Shown here: positions 10,944-19,624 of the stretch, piece by piece
How the letters are laid out: each line of letters starts with the position of its first letter
Numbering within the stretch: position 1 is the first letter of the stretch
From: Calidifontibacillus oryziterrae
GTDB lineage: Bacteria; Bacillota; Bacilli; Bacillales; Bacillaceae_J
Reading direction: 5' to 3'
Assembly: GCF_000331575.1 (NCBI RefSeq)
Contig: NZ_ANOK01000003.1
Span: 248,001-312,000 of the forward strand
DNA: 64,000 bases
Program-made: the position numbers and the translations under genes
Notes under the pieces: model-generated
What the model was told of the DNA's origin: nothing
Seen by the model: the letters and a program-made list of their open reading frames with translations, nothing else
Databases searched by the model: none

Positions 10944-12035
10944 ATGGATAATAGTCAAGCAGAAAAACACGCTAATCTAGAAAATGAAAAAAAGCCTTCA
11001 ATTTACTCTCTTCAATATAATGAGCTTGAAAGCTGGTTGAAAGATCAAGGAGAGCCAAAATTTAGAGCTGGACAGCTTTTTGATTGGTTATATGTAAAAA
11101 GAGTTACGGATTTTGCTGATATGTCCAATTTATCAAAGGGTTTAAGGGAAAAATTAGAGAATCATTTTGTAATTACAACTTTAAAGACGATTGTTCAACA
11201 TCGCTCTCAAGATGGAACGCTAAAATTTTTATTTGAGCTTTATGATGGGTATACGATTGAAACCGTGTTAATGAGGCATGACTATGGAAATTCAATTTGT
11301 GTGACAACTCAAGTTGGATGTAGAATCGGTTGCACATTTTGCGCTTCAACATTAGGGGGCTTAAAGAGAAATCTAGAAGCCGGAGAAATTATCGCCCAGG
11401 TTATACACGTGCAAAAAGCTCTAGATGAAACAAATGAGAGAGTAAGTTCAATTGTTGTAATGGGAATTGGTGAACCTTTCGATAACTATGACGCATTGCT
11501 ATCGTTTTTAAGAACTGTAAATCATGAAAAAGGGCTAAACATTGGTGCACGTCATATTACTGTTTCAACAAGTGGTATTGTTCCAAAAATTTATGATTTT
11601 GCACATGAAGGACTGCAGATTAATTTTGCAATCTCCTTGCATGCCCCAAATACTGAATTGCGGAGCCGATTAATGCCAATTAATAAGGCTTATAAATTGG
11701 CAGACCTAATGAAGGCAGTCAAATATTATACTGAAAAAACAGGGCGCCGTGTCACATTTGAATATGGCTTGTTTGGTGGTGTGAATGATAGCAAAGAACA
11801 TGCTGAAGAACTAGCACAGTTAATAAAGGGCCTTAAATGTCATGTAAATTTAATTCCTGTCAATTATGTACCGGAAAGAGATTATGTAAGGACACCAAAA
11901 GATCAGATATTTCTCTTTGAAACAACACTAAAAAAGAATGGAATTAATGTTACAATTCGTCGAGAGCAAGGGCACGATATTGAAGCAGCTTGTGGTCAGT
12001 TACGTGCAAAGGAGCGAAAAGAAGAGGCGAGGTGA
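10944..12035 (+). CDS. rlmN: Dual-specificity RNA methyltransferase RlmN
   Basis: 363 residues from ATG 10944 ([19 protein letters not shown]); longer in-frame starts lie inside rsmB. It is a radical-SAM enzyme making m2A2503 in 23S rRNA and m2A37 in some tRNAs. The cluster-binding motif is CRIGCTFC (C-x3-C-x2-C). The C-terminal mechanistic cysteine lies in [10 protein letters not shown] and the second one in the usual position near TTQVGC. prpC follows after 4 bases. Confidence 0.95.
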   Translation: MDNSQAEKHANLENEKKPSIYSLQYNELESWLKDQGEPKFRAGQLFDWLYVKRVTDFADMSNLSKGLREKLENHFVITTLKTIVQHRSQDGTLKFLFELYDGYTIETVLMRHDYGNSICVTTQVGCRIGCTFCASTLGGLKRNLEAGEIIAQVIHVQKALDETNERVSSIVVMGIGEPFDNYDALLSFLRTVNHEKGLNIGARHITVSTSGIVPKIYDFAHEGLQINFAISLHAPNTELRSRLMPINKAYKLADLMKAVKYYTEKTGRRVTFEYGLFGGVNDSKEHAEELAQLIKGLKCHVNLIPVNYVPERDYVRTPKDQIFLFETTLKKNGINVTIRREQGHDIEAACGQLRAKERKEEAR

Positions 12036-12039
12036 AACC

Positions 12040-12798
12040 ATGGAAACAGTTTTTCTTACCGATAAGGGAAAGGTTCGAACACACAACGAAGACAATGGGG
12101 GAATTTTCTTTTTAGAAAATGAGTTAGCTTTAGCTGTCGTAGCAGATGGAATGGGTGGTCATCAAGCTGGAGACGTTGCAAGTGAAATGGCAATAAAAGG
12201 GCTCCAGAAAGAGTGGTCCATTCAATCAAGCGAACTGTTGTCTTCACCGGAAAAAGTCGAAGCTTGGTTAAATAACACTGTTCAAAATGTAAATGCAACA
12301 ATTTATGAATATGCAAAGGGCCATTTAGAATGTCAAGGTATGGGTACAACCCTTGTTGTTGCTGTGTTTACAAAAGAATTCATTACAATCGGCAATATTG
12401 GCGATAGTCGTTGCTATATCCTTAATAATAACGGATTTGCACAAATTACTGATGATCATTCTCTAGTGAATGAATTGGTGCGTTCAGGTCAAATTTCGGT
12501 AGAGGATGCAAAACATCATCCGCGCAAAAATGTTTTAATGAGAGCATTGGGTACTGAAGAATCTGTCTCTGCTGATATCAAAACAATAGAATGGGAAAAA
12601 TCAGATTTATTGCTACTATGTTCTGATGGATTAACAAATAAAGTTCCTGCTGAAGATATAGAAAGTATCCTTCGTGACGACAGCTTAATTGAATATAAAG
12701 CTAAAGAGCTAATTGAACGAGCAAATAAAGCTGGCGGTGAAGACAATATTACAGTTGCGCTTGTAAAGTACGAATGGACGGAATTGGGAAGTGAGTGA
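12040..12798 (+). CDS. prpC: PP2C-family serine/threonine phosphatase PrpC
   Basis: 252 residues from ATG 12040 with a GAGGCGAGGTG ribosome site. Metal-binding aspartates lie in RTHNED, VVADGMGGHQAGD, LLCSDGLTNKV and GGEDNITV, the full PP2C set. It dephosphorylates PrkC and its substrates. The 6-base gap to prkC indicates co-transcription of this antagonistic pair. Confidence 0.95.
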   Translation: METVFLTDKGKVRTHNEDNGGIFFLENELALAVVADGMGGHQAGDVASEMAIKGLQKEWSIQSSELLSSPEKVEAWLNNTVQNVNATIYEYAKGHLECQGMGTTLVVAVFTKEFITIGNIGDSRCYILNNNGFAQITDDHSLVNELVRSGQISVEDAKHHPRKNVLMRALGTEESVSADIKTIEWEKSDLLLLCSDGLTNKVPAEDIESILRDDSLIEYKAKELIERANKAGGEDNITVALVKYEWTELGSE

Positions 12799-12804
12799 TG
12801 ATAA

Positions 12805-14736
12805 TTGATTATTGGTAAACGGTTAAATGGTCGATACAAAGTTCAAGAAATGATCGGCGGCGGCGGAATGGCAAACGTTTACCTTGCACATGACATGATC
12901 TTGAATCGGCATGTTGCGGTCAAGGTATTAAAACCTGAATTTTCCAATGACGATGAATTTATTAAACGTTTTCGTCGTGAAGCGCAATCAGCAACTAGTC
13001 TTGACCATCCGAATATTGTAAGTATTTATGATGTTGGTGAAGAGGATCATATTTATTTTATGGTAATGGAGTATGTTGAAGGTACGACTCTTAAGCAATT
13101 TATTCAACAACGGAAGGTATTATCTGTTAAAGAAGTCGTTGATATTATGATACAAATTACTGCTGCTATTGAGCATGCCCACCTTAATCAGATCGTACAT
13201 CGAGATATTAAACCTCATAATATCTTAATCGACTTTAACGGAAATGTGAAAGTTACCGACTTTGGAATTGCAATGGCGTTAAGCGCAACATCGATAACCC
13301 AAACAAATTCTGTATTAGGTTCGGTTCACTATCTTTCACCTGAACAGGCTAGAGGTGGAATGGCTAATAAAAAATCGGACATATACTCATTAGGAGTTGT
13401 CATGTTTGAACTTTTGACAGGACGGTTGCCTTTTTCTGGTGAATCTGCAATTTCAATTGCCTTAAAGCACTTACAAAGTGAAACACCTTCACCAAGAAGA
13501 TGGAATCCTGATATTCCGCAAAGTGTAGAGAATATTGTCTTAAAAGCAACAGTAAAGGATTCATTTCGTAGGTATGATAGTGTAACAGAAATGCGAAATG
13601 ATCTGGAATCTGCTTTACATCCAAGTCGTATAAATGAACCAAAGTTTGAAATTCCAGAAGATGATGAAGCTACAAAAGCAATTCCGATTATTACAAATGA
13701 ACACGAGTTAAAGATTAGCCATGACACAATTGTTCATCATACAAAAAATGGTAAAAAGAAATCTAAAAAGCGTTTGATCGCTTTATTACTTTCCCTTGCG
13801 ATGATTTTTAGTGCTGGACTTATTGCCGTTATACTATTTATTCCTTCTCTATTCGAACCAAAGGATGTTATTATTCCAGATGTAACCGAATATGAAATAG
13901 CTGAAGCTATTGAAGATTTGCAATCTGTAGGTCTAAAGGTTAAACCAGAACAAATCCCAGATGATAGGGTACAAGAAGGATTAGTAATCAAAACGGATCC
14001 ACCGGTAAATACAACAGTTAAAGAAGGCTGGGAAGTAATTGTTTATGAAAGCTTAGGAAAAGAAAAAATTCAATTTGAAGATTTTGTTGGTCAACAATTA
14101 GAAGATGTAATTCGGGATTTAGAGATAAAGGGAATAAGTGCGGATCACATATTGCCAAATTATATCGATAGTGATTTACCTGAAAACGAAATTATTGCCC
14201 AGCTTCAGCCACTTCCTGGTGACTTGATTAATCCAGATGAAATTAAAAATATGTGGGTGATTTTTCAAGTAAGTAAAGGACCTTTCGTAAGAATACCAAA
14301 TATGAAAGGCTGGAGCGAAGCTGATGTTAATAAATTTGTTCATGATAATCAGCTATCTCTGGATAATACGAGTGAACGGCAATATTCCAATGAGCTTGCC
14401 GAAGGGCTTGTTGTTTCACAAGAACCAGGGGAAAATACATTACTCAAAAAAGGTGGAATCATAAAAATTGTTCTTTCAAGAGGTCCAGAACCAAAGACAT
14501 ATACATTTTCAAAAATTATACCTTTTGATAGTGAAGATGGGGAAAGTATTGTTGAAGTTTATAAAGACGATATGGAAAATAATATTGATGGGACTCCAGA
14601 AATTTTTATGATTAGTGAAACGACAGAAATTCCGATTGAATTAATTATTCCATACAATGGTAAGGCCACTTATAAAATATTTATAGATGGAGAGCTACTT
14701 GATAGCGAGGAAATTAGTTATAGTGCTATAGATTAG
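12805..14736 (+). CDS. prkC: PASTA-domain serine/threonine kinase PrkC
   Basis: 643 residues, TTG start. The N-terminal Hanks kinase (about 10-270) shows the glycine loop GGGGMANVYLA, VAVKVL, catalytic loop HRDIKPHNIL and DFGIAMA. A transmembrane helix (about 322-345) is preceded by a lysine-rich stretch. Three extracellular PASTA repeats follow (about 354-560), then a C-terminal beta-rich tail of about 80 residues. In B. subtilis PrkC senses muropeptides and governs spore germination and stationary-phase physiology. It is coupled to prpC upstream. Confidence 0.95.
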   Translation: MIIGKRLNGRYKVQEMIGGGGMANVYLAHDMILNRHVAVKVLKPEFSNDDEFIKRFRREAQSATSLDHPNIVSIYDVGEEDHIYFMVMEYVEGTTLKQFIQQRKVLSVKEVVDIMIQITAAIEHAHLNQIVHRDIKPHNILIDFNGNVKVTDFGIAMALSATSITQTNSVLGSVHYLSPEQARGGMANKKSDIYSLGVVMFELLTGRLPFSGESAISIALKHLQSETPSPRRWNPDIPQSVENIVLKATVKDSFRRYDSVTEMRNDLESALHPSRINEPKFEIPEDDEATKAIPIITNEHELKISHDTIVHHTKNGKKKSKKRLIALLLSLAMIFSAGLIAVILFIPSLFEPKDVIIPDVTEYEIAEAIEDLQSVGLKVKPEQIPDDRVQEGLVIKTDPPVNTTVKEGWEVIVYESLGKEKIQFEDFVGQQLEDVIRDLEIKGISADHILPNYIDSDLPENEIIAQLQPLPGDLINPDEIKNMWVIFQVSKGPFVRIPNMKGWSEADVNKFVHDNQLSLDNTSERQYSNELAEGLVVSQEPGENTLLKKGGIIKIVLSRGPEPKTYTFSKIIPFDSEDGESIVEVYKDDMENNIDGTPEIFMISETTEIPIELIIPYNGKATYKIFIDGELLDSEEISYSAID

Positions 14737-14776
14737 TACTTAGTTTTATAGTAAATCTATAATTGTGGAGGGTTAC

Positions 14777-15658
14777 ATGACAGAGGGTAAAATTATAAAA
14801 GCACTTAGTGGGTTTTATTACGTTTTGGCAGATAATAGAATCACACAATGTCGAGGAAGGGGAGTCTTCAGAAAAAAAGGGATTACACCACTTGTTGGAG
14901 ATTATGTAATCTTTGAGGCGGAAAATGATCATGAAGGATATATTTTGGAGATAAAACCAAGAAAGAATGAGCTTTTAAGACCTCCAATATCAAATGTTGA
15001 TCAAGCTATTCTAGTATTTTCAGCAGTGGAACCTGATTTTAATCCACTACTCCTTGATCGTTTTCTAGTGCAAATAGAGTTAAATCATATTACCCCTGTT
15101 ATTTGTATTACTAAAATGGACATTGTAAACGGTGAACAATTGGATATTATGAAAGGTTATGGAGCGGATTATAGTAAAATTGGGTATGACGTCGTTTTTA
15201 CATCAGCAAAAACACAGGACGGTATTGAAAAGCTTCGACCATATTTAGATGGGAAAATATCAGTTTTTGCGGGTCAATCTGGTGTTGGAAAATCTTCTTT
15301 ATTAAATTCTTTAAATCCGGAATTACTATTAAAAACAGATAATATTTCGAATCATCTTGGAAGAGGAAAACATACGACACGTCATGTTGAATTAATTCAA
15401 TTTGAATCAGGATTAGTGGCGGATACGCCTGGGTTTAGCTCATTAGATTTTATAAATATTGAGCTTGATCAATTATCGAGCTATTTTCCCGAAATGGCGG
15501 AATTATCAGATTTATGTAAATTCCGGGGGTGTCTACATATAGCTGAACCAAAATGCGAAGTAAAGAAAGCTGTAGAGCAAGGTGAAATTCCTAAATATCG
15601 TTATGATCATTATCTTCAATTTATGGAAGAAATAAAAGAAAGAAAGCCGAGGTATTAA
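14777..15658 (+). CDS. rsgA: Small ribosomal subunit biogenesis GTPase (CpgA/RsgA)
   Basis: 293 residues from ATG 14777, 8 bases after GGAGG; an upstream GTG at 14765 lies within that site and is rejected. It is a circularly permuted GTPase: an OB-fold N-terminus, the G4 motif TKMD (about 117), G1 [12 protein letters not shown] and G3 DTPGF. The C-terminal zinc-binding motif is [17 protein letters not shown]. It acts in late 30S maturation. rpe starts 2 bases after the stop. Confidence 0.95.
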   Translation: MTEGKIIKALSGFYYVLADNRITQCRGRGVFRKKGITPLVGDYVIFEAENDHEGYILEIKPRKNELLRPPISNVDQAILVFSAVEPDFNPLLLDRFLVQIELNHITPVICITKMDIVNGEQLDIMKGYGADYSKIGYDVVFTSAKTQDGIEKLRPYLDGKISVFAGQSGVGKSSLLNSLNPELLLKTDNISNHLGRGKHTTRHVELIQFESGLVADTPGFSSLDFINIELDQLSSYFPEMAELSDLCKFRGCLHIAEPKCEVKKAVEQGEIPKYRYDHYLQFMEEIKERKPRY

Positions 15659-15660
15659 TT

Positions 15661-16305
15661 TTGATTAAAATAGCACCATCTATTCTATCTGCTGATTTTG
15701 CAAAACTTGGTCAAGAAATTAAAGATGTTGAAAATGGGGGAGCTGATTATATCCATGTTGACGTCATGGATGGACATTTTGTACCCAATATCACAATTGG
15801 ACCGTTAATTGTTGATGCCATTAGACCTGTGACAACTTTACCGCTAGATGTCCATTTAATGATTGAAAATCCGGACCTATATATACCCGATTTTGTTCGG
15901 GCAGGGGCAGATATTATTACTGTACATGTAGAGGCATGCAAACATTTACATCGGACCGTTCATTTAATTAAGGATAGTGGAGTAAAGGCTGGAATTGTGC
16001 TAAATCCAGCGACACATGTAAATACAATTGAACATATTCTTGAGGATATCGACATGGTTCTTTTTATGACTGTTAATCCTGGTTTTGGTGGACAAAAGTT
16101 TATTTATTCTGTATTACCTAAAATTGAAGCGGCAGCGACAATGATTTCTAATAATAGATTAAATGTTGAAATAGAGGTTGATGGTGGGGTTAATCCTGAG
16201 ACCGCAAAGCTATGTATAGATGCGGGAGCGAACGTTTTGGTCGCAGGTTCTGCAGTATTTAATAAACAAGATCGCAAACAAGCCATAGCACAAATAAGAG
16301 GATAA
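15661..16305 (+). CDS. rpe: Ribulose-phosphate 3-epimerase
   Basis: 214 residues, TTG start with a GAGGT site. It interconverts ribulose-5-phosphate and xylulose-5-phosphate in the pentose phosphate pathway. It is a TIM barrel with metal-binding residues in [18 protein letters not shown] and EVDGGV, and the phosphate loop [12 protein letters not shown]. thiN, which follows rpe in B. subtilis, is absent. A strong terminator follows. Confidence 0.95.
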   Translation: MIKIAPSILSADFAKLGQEIKDVENGGADYIHVDVMDGHFVPNITIGPLIVDAIRPVTTLPLDVHLMIENPDLYIPDFVRAGADIITVHVEACKHLHRTVHLIKDSGVKAGIVLNPATHVNTIEHILEDIDMVLFMTVNPGFGGQKFIYSVLPKIEAAATMISNNRLNVEIEVDGGVNPETAKLCIDAGANVLVAGSAVFNKQDRKQAIAQIRG

Positions 16306-16308
16306 TAT

Positions 16309-16340
16309 AAGACAACCGTCTTTGAACGGTTGTCTTTTTT
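16309..16340 (+). terminator. Terminator after rpe
   Basis: AAGACAACCGT and ACGGTTGTCTT form a perfect 11-bp stem with a 6-base loop and a T6 tail. It closes the priA/fmt-to-rpe transcript. Confidence 0.9.
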
Positions 16341-16387
16341 GAAAGATAAGAAAGTCGATGCGCTCTTTGTTTATACGTCGCTAATCA

Positions 16388-16406
16388 GGGCGCTTGCGCC
16401 TTTTTT
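16388..16406 (+). terminator. Short hairpin with T tract upstream of spoVM
   Basis: GGCGC-TT-GCGCC followed by TTTTTT. The stem is short. It may be a second terminator for rpe or a remnant; no gene lies between it and the terminator at 16309. Confidence 0.5.
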
Positions 16407-16572
16407 AATCAGTTTAGTTCTCAAGATAAAAGTATAAGCATATCATAGATGATAAGTAGATGGCTATTATGTATAAATCTTCAGGTACTTTTTTGCAGCC
16501 TATGAATATATTAAAAGAGATAATTGTGGCCATAATTTTTGGAAAAGGTAATCCGCTTTGAGGAGGGACATT

Positions 16573-16653
16573 ATGAAGTTTTATACGATTAAATTACCGA
16601 AATTTTTAGGTGGATTTGTAAGAGCAGTAATTGGGGTATTTAAAAAAGAGTAA
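16573..16653 (+). CDS. spoVM: SpoVM, spore coat anchoring peptide
   Basis: A 26-residue ORF starting MKFYTIKLPKFLGG and ending VFKKE, following GGAGG by 8 bases. This is SpoVM, an amphipathic helix that recognises the convex outer forespore membrane and recruits SpoIVA to start coat assembly. It shows that the organism makes endospores. Its place between rpe and rpmB matches B. subtilis. Proline 9, known to be needed for curvature recognition, is present. Confidence 0.95.
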   Translation: MKFYTIKLPKFLGGFVRAVIGVFKKE

Positions 16654-16656
16654 AAC

Positions 16657-16686
16657 GAAAAAAGCACCGAGCTCGGTGCTTTTTTC
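16657..16686. terminator. Bidirectional terminator between spoVM and rpmB
   Basis: GAAAAAAGCACCGAG and CTCGGTGCTTTTTTC are exact reverse complements, giving A- and T-tracts on both sides. It serves spoVM on the plus strand and rpmB on the minus strand. Confidence 0.85.
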
Positions 16687-16716
16687 TTCACTTTCAAGGG
16701 GCTTGCGCCTTTTGTA

Positions 16717-16905
16717 TTAAACGCGTTCTACTTTTCCTGACTTAAGAGCACGTGCAGATACCCATACACGCTTAGGCTTACCATCAACTAAGATGCGTAC
16801 TTTTTGTAAATTCGCACCGAATGTACGTTTATTAGCGTTCATTGCATGTGAACGGTGATTCCCTGAACGGGTCTTTCTTCCAGTAATTTCACATTGCTTA
16901 CCCAT
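16717..16905 (-). CDS. rpmB: 50S ribosomal protein L28
   Basis: 62 residues from ATG 16905, 7 bases after GGAGG, reading [20 protein letters not shown]. Basic throughout, normal length. Transcribed against the surrounding genes, as in other Bacillaceae. The first cysteine (C5) is present but the later zinc-ribbon cysteines are not, so this looks like the zinc-independent form. Confidence 0.96.
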   Translation of the reverse strand: MGKQCEITGRKTRSGNHRSHAMNANKRTFGANLQKVRILVDGKPKRVWVSARALKSGKVERV

Positions 16906-17162
16906 TGATATCCCTCCTCTAACTACAAACAATAACATTTAAACCAGTAAAAACACTTAATTACTTTATCATAAATAAATCAAGAAAGCAATCATTGAAA
17001 GTGATATTATCAAGAAAAAAACTTGACAGTAAGTGACGGGAACCAACCTGACTTTTAAATTCAATACTGTCGTGTTTTGATTCATATTTGTATATACTTT
17101 TATTATAAGCAATATTATAGTAAAATGACGATAAGTAATGGAATTAATAAAGGGGGATCATT

Positions 17163-17525
17163 ATGTCAATTGAAATGAAGACAGAGTATGGTCAAATTGA
17201 TATATCCGATGAAGTAATTGCTACAATTGCAGGCGGTGCTGCGGTCGACTGTTATGGTATTGTTGGAATGGCTTCTAAAAACCAACTTAAGGATGGTATA
17301 TCTGAAATTCTTCGCAAAGAAAATTTCAAAAAAGGTATTTTGGTGCGTCATGAAAATGAAGAAGTACATATCGATATGTACATTATTGTTAGCTATGGAA
17401 CGAAGATATCTGAAGTTGCACATAACGTGCAAACAAAGGTCAAATATACATTGGATCAAACATTAGGCCTTGCCGTTGATTCTATTAATATTTATGTTCA
17501 AGGTGTTCGGGTTACAAATCCATAA
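17163..17525 (+). CDS. yloU: Asp23/YloU family protein
   Basis: 120 residues with a strong GGGGGATC site. Asp23/DUF322 fold: GQIDISDEVIATIAGGAAVDCYG at the N-terminus (signature of the family), then YGTKISEVAHNVQTKV and INIYVQGVRV. Members associate with the envelope and appear next to fakA-like genes; here yloV follows. Its molecular role is not settled. Confidence 0.9.
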   Translation: MSIEMKTEYGQIDISDEVIATIAGGAAVDCYGIVGMASKNQLKDGISEILRKENFKKGILVRHENEEVHIDMYIIVSYGTKISEVAHNVQTKVKYTLDQTLGLAVDSINIYVQGVRVTNP

Positions 17526-17544
17526 GAGGAGTAGGACAGTGAGA

Positions 17545-17671
17545 AAAGTGAAAGCGGCATAATCAGCCCCGAAAGAAAAGCACTGGCTAAATTCGCGACA
17601 TCCTTTCGCAACGCCAGTACTAGCACGGCCTGTGCCCATTAAACTCTAGGGGCTAGACGCTGGAACTAGAC
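17545..17671. repeat. Dispersed Bacillaceae intergenic repeat, degenerate copy
   Basis: A G+C-rich block between yloU and yloV ending in CTAGGGGCTAGACGCTGG. I recognise GGGGCTAG-CGCTGGA-CTAGAC as the end of a common dispersed intergenic repeat in Bacillus-group genomes. It has no ORF. The block separates yloU from yloV, which are usually tightly spaced. Confidence 0.5.
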
Positions 17672-17689
17672 ATTTAAGGAGGAAGTTTA

Positions 17690-19363
17690 GTGACAATGCA
17701 ACAATTAGACGGGATAAAGTTTGCGCAAATGGTAATTGCTGGTGCAAACAATTTATCTAAAAATGCTAAAATGGTCGACGCGTTAAATGTATTCCCCGTT
17801 CCAGATGGTGATACAGGTACAAACATGAACCTGTCAATAACATCTGGAGCTAATGAGGTAAGAAAGCTAACAACTAATCATGTTGGAAAAGTCGCTTCTG
17901 CATTTGCAAAGGGTTTGTTAATGGGAGCTAGGGGGAATTCAGGAGTTATCTTATCCCAGCTTTTTCGAGGCTTTGCCAAGGTAGTTGAATCAAAAGAAAC
18001 GATCACTAGCTTTGAATTTGCTGCAGCATTCGAAGCTGGTGTTTCAACTGCATACAAAGCAGTAATGAAGCCTGTAGAGGGTACAATTTTAACTGTAGCA
18101 AAAGATGCTGGTAAAAAGGCAGTACAAATATCAAAAAAGAATACGGATATTGTTGCTGTAATGGAAGAGGTTTTAATGGAGGCGAAAGCTTCATTGGACC
18201 GAACGCCAGATCTATTACCTGTTTTAAAAGAAGTAGGAGTTGTCGATAGTGGCGGTCAAGGGCTGGTGACAATTTATGAAGGATTTCTAGCCGTATTAAA
18301 AGGTGAAGAACTTCCAGAGACATCTGAGCTTCAACCTTCAATGACAGAACTTGTAAATGCTGAGCACCATAAGTCTGTTCAGAGTCATATTTTGACAGAG
18401 GAAATTGAATTTGGCTATTGTACTGAGTTCATGGTTAAATTTGAAGATGATAAAATCAAGCAAAATCCTTTTACAGAAGAAAAATTCCGAAATGATTTGA
18501 GTGCTTATGGTGATTCATTACTTGTTGTTTCTGATGAGGACGTAGTAAAAGTACATATACATGCTGAATACCCTGGTAAAGTAATGACTTATGCTCAAAA
18601 ATATGGCAGCTTAATTAAAATAAAGGTTGAAAATATGAGGGAACAGCACTCAACTATTGTTGAAGCAGATAAGGGCATACCTAAAATTCAGACTCCACAA
18701 CAAAAAAGTGAATATGGTATTGTTGCTGTTGCAATGGGTAATGGGATATCAGAGCTTTTTAAAAGCTTGGGAGCGCAGGCTGTAATTGAAGGTGGACAAA
18801 CAATGAATCCAAGTACGGAGGATATTGTTCAAGCAATTAAGCAAGTACATGCTGAGAAGGTTATTATTTTACCAAATAATAAAAATATTATTATGGCTGC
18901 GTCACAAGCTGCATCTGTTGTTGATGAGGACGTTGTTGTTATACCTTCAAAAACTGTTCCACAAGGAATGACATCCTTGCTTTCATTTAATCCTGCTCTC
19001 ACCTTGGATGAAAATGAGGCTCTTATGAACGATGCATTGGAAAATGTTAAAACAGGACAAATAACTTATGCCGTTCGCGATACTGTTATTGATGGTCTGG
19101 AAATTAAAAAAGACCACTTTATGGGAATATTTGATGGGAATATTGTTATAACGGATGCCTCAAAAACTAATGCTGCGATCTCATTATTAGAAAAGATGAT
19201 AGATGAAGATGATGAAATCCTGACAATCCTTCAGGGTGAAGATGCAACAGATGAGGAAATGGACAAGCTTAAGGAATACATTGAGGAAAAATATGAAGAT
19301 GTTGAAGTTGAAGTCCATAATGGAAATCAACCATTGTATCCATTTATATTTGCAGTAGAATAA
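17690..19363 (+). CDS. yloV: DAK2/FakA-family fatty acid kinase-like protein (YloV)
   Basis: 557 residues, GTG start 8 bases after AGGAGG. The N-terminal DhaL-type ATP-binding domain (about 1-205) contains FPVPDGDTGTNMNLS with the Mg-binding aspartates and MGARGNSGVILSQL. The C-terminal part (about 310-557) is the FakA-C region that contacts the acyl-carrying FakB. In Staphylococcus FakA phosphorylates exogenous fatty acids bound to FakB, feeding PlsX/PlsY. It sits upstream of the recG-fapR-plsX genes, which fits lipid metabolism. Confidence 0.88.
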   Translation: MTMQQLDGIKFAQMVIAGANNLSKNAKMVDALNVFPVPDGDTGTNMNLSITSGANEVRKLTTNHVGKVASAFAKGLLMGARGNSGVILSQLFRGFAKVVESKETITSFEFAAAFEAGVSTAYKAVMKPVEGTILTVAKDAGKKAVQISKKNTDIVAVMEEVLMEAKASLDRTPDLLPVLKEVGVVDSGGQGLVTIYEGFLAVLKGEELPETSELQPSMTELVNAEHHKSVQSHILTEEIEFGYCTEFMVKFEDDKIKQNPFTEEKFRNDLSAYGDSLLVVSDEDVVKVHIHAEYPGKVMTYAQKYGSLIKIKVENMREQHSTIVEADKGIPKIQTPQQKSEYGIVAVAMGNGISELFKSLGAQAVIEGGQTMNPSTEDIVQAIKQVHAEKVIILPNNKNIIMAASQAASVVDEDVVVIPSKTVPQGMTSLLSFNPALTLDENEALMNDALENVKTGQITYAVRDTVIDGLEIKKDHFMGIFDGNIVITDASKTNAAISLLEKMIDEDDEILTILQGEDATDEEMDKLKEYIEEKYEDVEVEVHNGNQPLYPFIFAVE

Positions 19364-19413
19364 TAATCTTTTAATAATCAATAAATGTCATTTACAACAT
19401 TTTTAAATAATAT

Positions 19414-19481
19414 GACATGAGATGGTTTAATGGTGGCTAAAGCTTCGGCCACTAGTAATTGAACCACCCTCATGTCTTTTT
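19414..19481 (+). terminator. Long stem-loop terminator after yloV
   Basis: GACATGAG pairs with CTCATGTC, extended inward through TGGTTTAAT/ATTGAACCA and an inner GTGGC/GGCCAC hairpin; TTTTTA follows. The stem is unusually long (about 25 paired positions with bulges). The rest of the gap to recG (19482-19624) holds no gene except a possible 14-codon ORF discussed in the findings. Confidence 0.8.
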
Positions 19482-19624
19482 ACTAGGCTCAAGTGCTGTT
19501 GAAACACCTTCAGTCTGTTTTCTAGCAGGAAAAGTTAAGCCTTTGGAGAATAATAATAAATAGCTATTTTTTCACAGGGAGGTATGGCCACAACGAAAAC
19601 AGAATCGATCGGTGGCGATGAAAT

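Noticed and set aside
18006-18341. Minus-strand frame of 111 codons in yloV
   Set aside because: Antisense shadow with leucine/glutamine-rich composition produced by the opposite strand of a conserved gene.
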